Shown: positions 1 to 6,264 of the stretch, piece by piece
Layout: each line of letters starts with the position of its first letter
Numbering within the stretch: position 1 is the stretch's first letter
NCBI GenBank assembly: GCA_902461985.1
Contig: CABQAB010000110.1
Location: 1-6,700 of the forward strand
Length of the DNA: 6,700 bases
Direction: 5' to 3'
DNA from: an uncultured Bacteroidales bacterium
Lineage (GTDB): Bacteria > Bacteroidota > Bacteroidia > Bacteroidales > UBA932
Program-made: the position numbers and the translations under genes
Notes under the pieces: model-generated
Database searches by the model: none
Told to the model about the DNA's origin: nothing
Seen by the model: the letters and a program-made list of their open reading frames with translations, nothing else

Positions 1-419
1 GTTGGCCAGAGGAGCAAAGTGCTGACTGCAAACATAACTGTGACGGAGAGCGCATTCGGGAAAATCACCTCCGTCTGCTCCGGCCATATAAGCGAGACGA
101 TATACCCTATCGCGAAATATGTCAAGCTGCCGCAGAGACAGGCGAGGGCGACTCTTTGAAGGTCCACAAAAGAAGAATAGCGGACGATGCCGGTGTAGGT
201 GTGGAAAATGCGGAAACAGACGATGAAAGGGACCAGCCCCACAAGCAGTCCCAATGTCAATTGCCAGAAACTGCCTACGAAGACAGCCCCGCCCTGTTGG
301 AGATACCAGGCAAGATAGCCGGAGAACATCACTGCAGCGCAATCAATGCAGAGAATGCACCAGTACGGCAAAGCCTTTTTTGAAAAATACCAGTTGGATA
401 CTCTCTGAATAACATTCAT
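1..419 (-). CDS. CapD/WbpM-like membrane nucleotide-sugar epimerase/dehydratase, N-terminal part (3' end outside window)
   Basis: An ATG at 419 opens a frame with no stop to the window edge (139 codons visible). The protein starts MNVIQRVSNWYFSKKALPYW and shows about four hydrophobic segments (near residues 18-39, 49-69, 88-111 and 122-138). Between the second and third lies FRIFHTYTGIVRYSSFVDLQ (69-88), which I recognise from Bacteroidales polysaccharide biosynthesis proteins of the CapD/FlaA1/WbpM group. In that family this membrane region precedes a cytoplasmic Rossmann-type domain that dehydrates or epimerises UDP-activated sugars such as UDP-GlcNAc, an early step in making capsule or O-antigen sugars. 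That catalytic domain would lie beyond the window, so the reaction is inferred from the membrane part alone. The gene follows the antiterminator by 131 bases on the same strand with no recognisable promoter between, so it is probably the first structural gene of a polysaccharide operon. Confidence 0.85.
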   Translation of the reverse strand, partial: MNVIQRVSNWYFSKKALPYWCILCIDCAAVMFSGYLAWYLQQGGAVFVGSFWQLTLGLLVGLVPFIVCFRIFHTYTGIVRYSSFVDLQRVALACLCGSLTYFAIGYIVSLIWPEQTEVIFPNALSVTVMFAVSTLLLWP

Positions 420-550
420 AGTCAATAAATCTTCGGTCAAACAATGGGGAGGCCCGGTGGAAAGCATGCGTCCGTTCTCACCCGGTCAGAAGACCGGATG
501 CGCACGACATCACCCTTCCTTGACTATACAGCACCGGTGTAAAGTGAGCC
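420..550 (-). promoter_or_regulatory. Leader between antiterminator and CapD-like gene, with hairpin
   Basis: This 131-base non-coding stretch separates the antiterminator stop from the CapD-like ATG. In the minus-strand RNA, positions 500-492 and 487-479 form a nine-pair stem (CAUCCGGUC with GACCGGGUG, one U-G pair) closed by a UUCU loop. It has no T run behind it, so it is not a standard intrinsic terminator. A pause site or folding signal used by the antiterminator is plausible but unproven. A palindrome CACCGGTG lies at 532-539. No TAnnTTTG promoter element was found, which suggests the CapD-like gene is read from the promoter upstream of the antiterminator gene. Confidence 0.5.
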
Positions 551-1030
551 TCAATCCAATACTTCGAGCATCTCGGGCGGTATATACGACGTTGCTGCCC
601 AGATTATGCCCGCGACTTCGACAAGTACCCTTTTGCTTTTCCGCATCCTTACGACATAGCCTTCCGTGCCGCGTAATGGTCCGTCCTTCACACGGACGTG
701 GTCACCGAGAGTAATGACGGGTTTTTCCGTCATCAGAATCGGCATTTCGCAATACTTGCAGATCGAGATGAAAACATCCATATCCGCATCTCTCACGACA
801 ATCGGCTTGTAGTCCTGACGTGAACGCATAAAGGAGACTTTTCCCCCAAGAGGAGAAGAAGTCAGAAAGAGATCGATTATATCCTGAGTAGAATGGAGGA
901 AAATCAGATTCGTTATTTTCGGCGGAATGAAAAACTCCATGCCTGCGCTCTGCAGCGCAGGTGTCAGAGACTGCACCCGCAAATAGCGAAGGTTCATAAC
1001 ATACCATTGCAAACTAATCCCCCCCCCCAA
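551..1030 (-). CDS. NusG/UpxY-type transcription antiterminator of a polysaccharide locus
   Basis: This 159-residue protein has the layout of a specialised NusG paralogue. An NGN-like domain opens with QWYVMNLRY (8-16) and runs to about residue 100. A KOW motif follows at about 108-140 (LGDHVRVKDGPLRGTEGYVV), and the tail ATSYIPPEMLEVL is typical of the Bacteroidales UpxY-like group. Such proteins bind the elongating RNA polymerase and let it pass termination signals in long capsule operons; the CapD-like gene directly downstream fits this. The start is uncertain. No ATG lies upstream of the conserved WYV in this frame. I take the TTG at 1030, which overlaps a G10 run; a TTG at 1012, six bases after the run, would give MQWYVMNLRY. 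The first ATG in frame (997) would cut into the NGN domain. FIPP (34-37) is followed almost directly by KITNLIF, so the loop that usually lies between them appears short by nearly 20 residues, judged from memory of relatives. Confidence 0.85.
   Translation of the reverse strand: MGGGISLQWYVMNLRYLRVQSLTPALQSAGMEFFIPPKITNLIFLHSTQDIIDLFLTSSPLGGKVSFMRSRQDYKPIVVRDADMDVFISICKYCEMPILMTEKPVITLGDHVRVKDGPLRGTEGYVVRMRKSKRVLVEVAGIIWAATSYIPPEMLEVLD
1019..1028 (-). repeat. Homopolymer run, G10 on the coding strand, at the antiterminator start
   Basis: Ten consecutive C on the plus strand read as ten G in the antiterminator mRNA. The run begins with the third base of the proposed TTG start and supplies codons 2-4 (three Gly). 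With 10 G the frame continues into ISLQWYV. With 11 G it meets TAG at once, and with 9 G it meets TGA within twelve codons. If translation instead starts at the TTG at 1012, the run would sit at Shine-Dalgarno distance. Runs of this length are prone to slipped-strand change in bacteria; they are also a common sequencing-error site. Confidence 0.9.
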
Positions 1031-1071
1031 CTGGTTTAAATATAACGATCTTATACTGTCAAATTCGGCCG

Positions 1072-1103
1072 CAAAGATACGGCTTTTCCATGTAATTTAC
1101 AAA
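1072..1103 (-). promoter_or_regulatory. Bacteroides-type promoter for the antiterminator and polysaccharide operon
   Basis: Reading the minus strand, TTTG (1103-1100) is followed after exactly 20 bases by TATCTTTG (1079-1072). This matches the consensus known for Bacteroides primary sigma promoters: TTTG near -33, 19 to 21 bases, then TAnnTTTG near -7. Transcription would start near 1065, leaving an untranslated leader of about 35 bases before the TTG at 1030. It is the only promoter of this quality I noticed in the gaps between genes. Confidence 0.75.
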
Positions 1104-1206
1104 ACAATAATCAACTTGTCCAAGAAAGAGGCACGGAAAGGCAACAGACAGCCTCGGCAAGGATATTCCAACCGGAAATTCATCCGCCATGACCATAAGC
1201 GGCACT

Positions 1207-1248
1207 GCAACAGCAACAGCAATAGCAATAGCAATAGCAATAGCAACA
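1207..1248. repeat. Tandem hexanucleotide repeat, seven units of GCAAYA
   Basis: On the plus strand the units are GCAACA twice, GCAATA four times and GCAACA once, with no interruption over 42 bases. The array starts one base downstream of the OstA-like stop codon (1252-1250) and ends about 100 bases before the TTTG box of the antiterminator promoter. Four identical units make it a plausible site of copy-number change. A gain or loss of units would alter spacing but no identified reading frame. Confidence 0.9.
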
Positions 1249-1249
1249 C

Positions 1250-3961
1250 CTATTTCCTCCGGCTGAGATATTTGCGGCGGTAGTCTTCAAAGAGCCTGCG
1301 TTCGCGGGCAAGGTCGTCAAGTTCCTCCTGGATTGCGGCTCGCTTGCGTCTGCGTTCCTTTTCAAGTTTCCGCTGAGCCTTCGCAGCCTCTTTTTCCTTA
1401 CGTTTTCTTTCCTTTTCCTCCCATTTGGCCTGCTCACGCTCTTCCCTCGCCTTTTTTCTCTCCGCACGCAGTCTTGCCTTCTCCGCCTTTTTGTCATTTG
1501 GAGCAGATTTCAGGCTGTCCGCCACTGAAAGGGAATCGGCCGCAAGCCGTTCACCGGAAAGCGAGTCTGCGGGAACATTCAAGGAGTCGCGCACAGCCAA
1601 TGAGTCAAGACCGGGCACGTCAGACTTCAGAGAATCTCGTCCAAGCGAATCCGCGAAGTGGCTGAGACTATCCGCCTTAGCCAATGCCGCGAGCCGTTCC
1701 TGCTCTTCCTTAAGAAGTCTCTGCCTCTCCGCCCTGGCCTTGGCCAAAGAATCACGGAATGAAATTTCCGTATAGATTTTCTTCATGTAGCCAGGGAAAT
1801 AGCGGTCTGTCTGAATAAAGCGGGCACGGGGCCTGGAACGGAAAACTCCCCTTTCCGGCGAACGGTACGTAGCCTCCGTTACACTGTGCCTGTCTACCGG
1901 GCGGCGTTCCGGCTTCCAGTTGAAACCTTTGAGCAGACGCTCTTCCTCTTTCAGCTGAACTATAGGGTAGCCGTCATTTTTTGCCGCGTCGAAATAATAT
2001 ATCCGCTGGATTTCGCCATCCTTGAAATTGGCTGTAAGCATCTTTGATTCAGCTTTGTTGACTGTCGCCAGTTCATCCTCTTCCTTAATGAAGAACAATG
2101 CCTGCGCACCCCCAAGGGCATCGAAACGGCTGAGTCCGCCCTGCCCGTCGAAATATGCCATCATCTCCGCCGACTTGATCTGGTCGAAATGCTCTCTGTC
2201 CTCCTGAATGGTTATGAACGCGTTGGACATAAGGCTTGCCCTGTCCATAGCATTGTTATGGATAACGACATATATGCTGTCCGCCGCGTACTGACGGGTC
2301 TTTTCCTGCCACACAATCGGTTCGACATAAAGCCTCGCGAGGGAATCCAGGTCACTGTATGAAAGGGAGTCACACACAATCTGGGCATCATTGCGGAACA
2401 GCCGCACGTTCTTCAGTGCCGTCAGAAAGCCGACTTTCGTGGAATCCGGAACTGCAGGAACCGCCGCCAGCGAATCCGTAGCAGAAAACAATGAATCTAC
2501 AGCCGCCGAAAGGGAATCGGTTGCCGCTGACATAGAGCCAGCCGTATCTGCCGCCAAAGAATCCGTCGCCGCCACCAACGAATCAGCCGCCACAGTCAAA
2601 GAATCGCGCCCGTCTGACAACACTGACGAGTCTGCCGGCGATGCAAGCGAATCAGACGGCGTTGCAAGCGAATCAGGCAACGAAGCCGATGAATCCCCCT
2701 CCGCAAGTCCGGCCGTTCCCGAAACTGCGGAACCTTCAGCTGCTCCCTGAAGATTTGCATCCGCACCTTTACCTTTCTGGTTTTTCCTGTTCCTTATTTC
2801 CTCGGCCTGCTTCTTCGCCGCATAGTTCGCGTCATTTTCCCGAGCCGCCTGGTCCGCAGCCTTTGCAGCCTCCTCGGCAGCCTTGCGCCTGTATGTCGTC
2901 ACGGCATCCATAGAAAGGTTTTTCAGCCTTTCCTCCGCAGCCGCAACCGTCGCCGAATCAATGCTGAAACGCATTTCTGTCCAATAGTCAAGGAAATCTG
3001 CCGCCACATACACGGTATCGACAGCCCCGTCCTCGCCTCCGGTAGTCGCAATCACAGCCGGATCACGTCTCATCCTTATACGGGACAGCTTGTCACAATA
3101 GTCAGCCTTGCCCGCGACAGCGGAAACATTTCTCGTCGTGTCGATAATCTGCACGTTTCCGAGCATGGTCACATCATTGCTCACACGATAATAGAACACC
3201 GAATCGCACCACGCCTCCTGGCTGTCCGACATCAGATGCACATCCTTGTTGAACAGGAAAATCTCCTTCTCCCTGTTGTACCAGCCGGCATCCGATGAAA
3301 GCATATTCTCCTTGTTCCACATATCTGTCCTGCTTCCGAAAGTGGCAAAGGCCGTCTCCGAATCATAGTCCAATGAAGTGGTCTTCACGAAAACCGTGTC
3401 GGAGAACATATTCACGTCATTTCTGAACTGGAACAGCTTGAGTTTGGAATCATAGCGGCCGTCGATGCTCTCTATAATCTGGCCGTCCTTGTCCCTCATA
3501 GCCCCGCCTTCACGGAAAACCGCCACAGAATCCTTCGTGTTGTAGTCCAGGTTGCGGGTGCGGAGCGTGTTGTTGTCCTTGTCCTGAAGCTGCACAAGGC
3601 TGCCCCTGAACTCGGCCAGATCGCGGTCTATGAAATATGTGAGTTTGTCGCCGGTCAGCACGGTCTCGTCCTGCAGAATCTGCACGTTTCCGATTGCGTC
3701 TATGAATTTCTCGTCCACACTCCAGAATGCGGTGTCGCAGAGAAGGTATGTATTGTTATGGAAAAAGCGTGCCGGGCCTATGACTTTCCTATATGAGTTC
3801 CCGTCCACGTCCACCACCTGTGCCGATTTGGAACTGATCAGCACCACAAGACTGTCAGTGTCCTCACGCTGGGCATAAGAACGCAGCCCCGTGACACATA
3901 AAAGCATCACAGGCAGCAAAGTACGGACAATCCAGCCGGGAATCTGTTTTGAAATATCCAC
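1250..3961 (-). CDS. Large OstA/LptA-like periplasmic protein with DSL-rich linkers
   Basis: The 903-residue product starts with a GTG at 3961; a stop lies four codons upstream in frame, and the preceding gene ends 23 bases away. A signal peptide spans about residues 1-30 (hydrophobic LLPVMLLCVTGL, cleavage likely after RSYA). Residues 35-330 form repeated beta-strand units such as GNVQILQDETVLTGDKLTYF (91-110), typical of the OstA/LptA fold that carries lipopolysaccharide across the periplasm. A charged, Ala-rich helical stretch (340-398) and a low-complexity Asp-Ser-Leu tract (429-508) interrupt it. OstA-like sequence resumes at 511-670. A second DSL tract (763-818) and a strongly basic Lys/Arg/Glu coiled-coil-like tail (824-903) end the protein. 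It is far longer than LptA (under 200 residues in E. coli), and I see no clear LptD barrel. Placement after two SurA-like foldases supports an outer-membrane assembly role. The exact substrate is inferred. Confidence 0.85.
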   Translation of the reverse strand: MDISKQIPGWIVRTLLPVMLLCVTGLRSYAQREDTDSLVVLISSKSAQVVDVDGNSYRKVIGPARFFHNNTYLLCDTAFWSVDEKFIDAIGNVQILQDETVLTGDKLTYFIDRDLAEFRGSLVQLQDKDNNTLRTRNLDYNTKDSVAVFREGGAMRDKDGQIIESIDGRYDSKLKLFQFRNDVNMFSDTVFVKTTSLDYDSETAFATFGSRTDMWNKENMLSSDAGWYNREKEIFLFNKDVHLMSDSQEAWCDSVFYYRVSNDVTMLGNVQIIDTTRNVSAVAGKADYCDKLSRIRMRRDPAVIATTGGEDGAVDTVYVAADFLDYWTEMRFSIDSATVAAAEERLKNLSMDAVTTYRRKAAEEAAKAADQAARENDANYAAKKQAEEIRNRKNQKGKGADANLQGAAEGSAVSGTAGLAEGDSSASLPDSLATPSDSLASPADSSVLSDGRDSLTVAADSLVAATDSLAADTAGSMSAATDSLSAAVDSLFSATDSLAAVPAVPDSTKVGFLTALKNVRLFRNDAQIVCDSLSYSDLDSLARLYVEPIVWQEKTRQYAADSIYVVIHNNAMDRASLMSNAFITIQEDREHFDQIKSAEMMAYFDGQGGLSRFDALGGAQALFFIKEEDELATVNKAESKMLTANFKDGEIQRIYYFDAAKNDGYPIVQLKEEERLLKGFNWKPERRPVDRHSVTEATYRSPERGVFRSRPRARFIQTDRYFPGYMKKIYTEISFRDSLAKARAERQRLLKEEQERLAALAKADSLSHFADSLGRDSLKSDVPGLDSLAVRDSLNVPADSLSGERLAADSLSVADSLKSAPNDKKAEKARLRAERKKAREEREQAKWEEKERKRKEKEAAKAQRKLEKERRRKRAAIQEELDDLARERRLFEDYRRKYLSRRK
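1508..1675 (-). repeat. Second DSL-repeat tract within the OstA-like gene
   Basis: Codons 763-818 contain eight Asp-Ser-Leu triplets (for example ADSLSHFADSLGRDSL), spaced 5 to 10 residues apart with Ala, Pro, Ser and Gly between. The tract links the folded part to the basic tail. Each triplet matches the D-(S/T)-(A/I/L/V/M/T) motif described for Bacteroidota protein O-glycosylation. Confidence 0.75.
2438..2677 (-). repeat. First DSL-repeat tract within the OstA-like gene
   Basis: Codons 429-508 hold eight Asp-Ser-Leu triplets plus variants (DSS, DTA, DST), mostly in units of about seven residues such as AATDSLS and SATDSLA. The tract sits between two OstA-like regions and follows a charged helical stretch, so it is probably a flexible, exposed linker. 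The repeated codons also create the long plus-strand Ser/Glu-rich shadow frame in this region. Confidence 0.75.
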
Positions 3962-3984
3962 TTTCGTTCTTTAGAGACCTTTCT

Positions 3985-5361
3985 TTACTCCACTATCTTG
4001 TCCGACAGACCTTCCTGACTGAAATCGCAGTCCTTGAACAAAGGGTCTATGGTGATGTACGTGGTCTTTATTTTCTCCGCGAGGAACTTGTCTATTGCCT
4101 CCTGGGACAGTTTTTCCTTCGCGGCGTTCTGCATCAGGTCGTAGTCCTCGTCGAAAGAAGCGGCATGGGAAGGTATGATTTTGTCCACGCGTATGATTTT
4201 GTAGACCAGGTTTCCCCTGCCCTCATTGTCAACCGATTCCACAGGTTCGGAGATATCCCCCTCTTTCAGGCCCGAAATGGCAGTGTAGTCGGCCGGCTTG
4301 AGCTGGTCCTTCTCGAAATATGAAGAACCGGTGTTCGGGTCAGACATCTGGCCTCCGTTGGTGCGGGTTGCCGGATCCTGAGAGAAGAAACGGGCTGCCA
4401 TCTCAAATGAGATATTGCCTGAAGTGATTTCGTTTTTAAGGCTGTCAAGAGTTCCGAAAGCCTTTTCCCTGTCTTCGGAAGTATATTCCGGTTTGAGGAG
4501 AATATGCCTTGCATTGAACATATCCCCTTTCTTCTCTAATACCTCAATCAGATGGAAGCCGTCCGGAGTCTCCACTATCTGGGACACCATGTGAGGTTTC
4601 AGAGCCATCGCCGCATCGGAGAACGCCGGCCAGAAAATGGTCCTGGACGCCATTCCGAGTTCACCTCCCCTTCTCGCGCTGCCCGGGTCCTGGGAATAGA
4701 TGCGGGCAAGAGTGGCGAATTTCTCGCCGTTCATGATTCTGGACCTTATGGAAAGCAGTTTTTCCTTCACTTCCATAGCCGCAGTCTCCCGGTCGGGATA
4801 GACACAGATCTGGCTGAGCCGGTATTTTTCCGGCACCAGCGGCAGGTCTTCGGGATCGGTCTCCTCAATGAATTTCCTGACGTCATAAGGAGTCATTTCC
4901 GGTATGTCAGATGCCACTTTCTGCTGCATCTGCTGCATAAGGCTCTGGTCCTGAAAACTTTTCCTCCATTCCTGACGCAGTTTGTAAAGCGGTTTGCCGA
5001 ACATTTTCTCCACCTCCTCATCACCTCCGAGACGGCTGCGGATGTCATCTATACGTCCGCTCAAGGCATTCTCGACCATGTCATTGTTCACAGTCAGGGA
5101 GTCAACTCTTGCCTGCATAAGGAAAATCTTGGCGACAACCATCTGCTGGAGCAGTTCGCAGCGGGCGTTCCTGTCCGACATCATTCCGTTCGCCCTCATG
5201 ATTTTTATCTCCTCTTCGAGGTTGGAAACTTTTATCATCTCCTCACCCACGACTGCTATGGACTTGTCAATAAGACCGTTACCGTACTTCTGGGCGTTCA
5301 TGCCAGTTCCGCAGAACAACATGAGACCGGCACAGAGGAACAAAAACTTCATATTCTTCAT
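3985..5361 (-). CDS. SurA-like periplasmic peptidyl-prolyl isomerase/chaperone with two parvulin domains
   Basis: The 458-residue product from the ATG at 5361 starts MKNMKFLFLCAGLMLFC, a signal peptide with likely cleavage after MNA (23). A SurA-type helical chaperone region follows (about 28-175), then two parvulin domains. The first (180-277) has the classic FATLARIYSQDPGSARRGGE (215-234), LGM and a closing GFHLIEVLEKK. The second (283-393) opens with ARHILL and has SQDPATRTNGGQM, but the usual LG-[WY] after the GG is lost, so it may be weaker or inactive. A short helical tail follows. SurA proteins escort unfolded outer-membrane proteins across the periplasm and isomerise prolyl bonds. A TTG at 5382 would overlap the previous stop and spoil the signal peptide; the ATG at 5352 is a possible alternative. 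The gap to the lipoprotein gene is 17 bases. Confidence 0.88.
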   Translation of the reverse strand: MKNMKFLFLCAGLMLFCGTGMNAQKYGNGLIDKSIAVVGEEMIKVSNLEEEIKIMRANGMMSDRNARCELLQQMVVAKIFLMQARVDSLTVNNDMVENALSGRIDDIRSRLGGDEEVEKMFGKPLYKLRQEWRKSFQDQSLMQQMQQKVASDIPEMTPYDVRKFIEETDPEDLPLVPEKYRLSQICVYPDRETAAMEVKEKLLSIRSRIMNGEKFATLARIYSQDPGSARRGGELGMASRTIFWPAFSDAAMALKPHMVSQIVETPDGFHLIEVLEKKGDMFNARHILLKPEYTSEDREKAFGTLDSLKNEITSGNISFEMAARFFSQDPATRTNGGQMSDPNTGSSYFEKDQLKPADYTAISGLKEGDISEPVESVDNEGRGNLVYKIIRVDKIIPSHAASFDEDYDLMQNAAKEKLSQEAIDKFLAEKIKTTYITIDPLFKDCDFSQEGLSDKIVE

Positions 5362-5378
5362 ATCTCGATATTTTTCAT

Positions 5379-6239
5379 TCAATACATCTGGAACTGTCCG
5401 TTTTCCTTAGCCTGTTCCATAAGGCTGAGTTCAAGATTCGACACCAGTTCCCTTTTCCTTACACTCAGGAGTATATCCTTTATCAAAGGCATTGCATACT
5501 CGAGCGGAGACACTTTCCCGGCAGGCACAAATTCCTTTATATAAGCAAGATAGAGCAAACCGGTACCTCCTTCATATTCAATCCAGTCCCCCTTTCTGTA
5601 TGAGAGGAGCTGCACGTAGTCCAGGCCGAATTCGCGGGCCAGGTCAGTAAGGTTTATCCATTTTCCTCCATACGTCTCGAAACGGATTGCAGAGGCATAG
5701 GCGGCTGAATCGGCATATTGAAGCTGGGCGGCATCATCCGACGCCATACTTTCGCGGAACTCGTCCACATACTGGGAATCCGGGGATATGCAGAGGAAGT
5801 CCGCACGCACTACGGGAATTTTCAGCAGGAACTTGTCCTTGTGGTCATTATAGTATTGCTCAATCTGCTGTTTAGTGAAAACCGTGTCCAGACGCTCGTT
5901 CACGTAACGCTGTTCGTAGCGGTATTTCAGCAGGGACTTGCGATAGTCTTCAAGTTCCGCACTGACGTCGAGTTCCTCCTTGGACAGCTGGCTCTCGGCT
6001 ATCTGCAGGAAAACCATATCGGACGCCCACGTGTTGATGTACTGATGGGCGAGACGTATGCTGTCTTCCGGCACGAGCCCGGCCGGGAGGGCTTTGTCAA
6101 GTTCTGTACGGCTGAGCCTGGCCTTGCCGACAGATGCGACAATCTCGCCGGACATCACGTTGTCCACCCATTCGCAGGACAGGACAAGGGTACAGAGCAG
6201 GGCTGCCGACAACAGACGGAATATGATATTTACTTTCAT
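5379..6239 (-). CDS. Lipoprotein related to the SurA chaperone core, without an evident active isomerase domain
   Basis: The 286-residue product from the ATG at 6239 starts MKVNIIFRLLSAALLCTLVL and then SC, a clear lipobox with lipidated Cys22. EWVDN follows, which does not match the Bacteroides surface-export signal, so a periplasm-facing anchor is likelier. After the anchor come IVASVGKARLSRTELDKALP (33-52), the conserved entry of SurA/PrsA-type foldases, then long helices (60-140) including FTKQQIEQYYNDHKDKFLLK (121-140), and a degenerate C-terminal half. The parvulin marks GG-[DE]-LG and HIL are absent, so chaperone action without catalysis is probable. Many relatives are labelled simply peptidylprolyl isomerase. 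A longer frame from 6338 would overlap the DacB-like gene and hide the lipobox, so I reject it. Position directly before the SurA-like gene suggests the two act together. Confidence 0.8.
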   Translation of the reverse strand: MKVNIIFRLLSAALLCTLVLSCEWVDNVMSGEIVASVGKARLSRTELDKALPAGLVPEDSIRLAHQYINTWASDMVFLQIAESQLSKEELDVSAELEDYRKSLLKYRYEQRYVNERLDTVFTKQQIEQYYNDHKDKFLLKIPVVRADFLCISPDSQYVDEFRESMASDDAAQLQYADSAAYASAIRFETYGGKWINLTDLAREFGLDYVQLLSYRKGDWIEYEGGTGLLYLAYIKEFVPAGKVSPLEYAMPLIKDILLSVRKRELVSNLELSLMEQAKENGQFQMY

Positions 6240-6264
6240 TGCAGTGCCAATCAAACTCGCAAAT

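Noticed and set aside
702..1007. 101-codon minus-strand frame with an ATG, overlapping the antiterminator gene
   Set aside because: The antiterminator frame has clear NGN and KOW motifs, while this one has none. A changed G-run length cannot fuse it to the TTG start, because TAG intervenes in that frame.
1031..1150. Possible invertible promoter, as in known Bacteroides capsule loci
   Set aside because: I looked for inverted repeats on both sides of the promoter at 1072-1103 and found none of useful length, nor any recombinase gene in the window.
1180..1204. Possible terminator after the OstA-like gene (CCGC/GCGG pairing)
   Set aside because: Only four or five base pairs around a large loop and no following T run, so it is not a credible intrinsic terminator.
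1189..1266. Small plus-strand frame reading through the hexamer array (Ala-Ile repeats)
   Set aside because: The 25-residue product arises from the repeat, has no visible ribosome binding site or promoter, and overlaps the end of the OstA-like gene.
2391..2750. Plus-strand Ser/Glu-rich frame of 119 codons
   Set aside because: Its repeats (ESVAA-like) are the reverse complement of the DSL repeat codons, so it is produced by the repeat and is not a gene.
4552..5544. 330-codon plus-strand frame
   Set aside because: It lies opposite the SurA-like and lipoprotein genes, crosses their boundary, and its His/Arg/Phe-rich product resembles no family. It is an antisense shadow.
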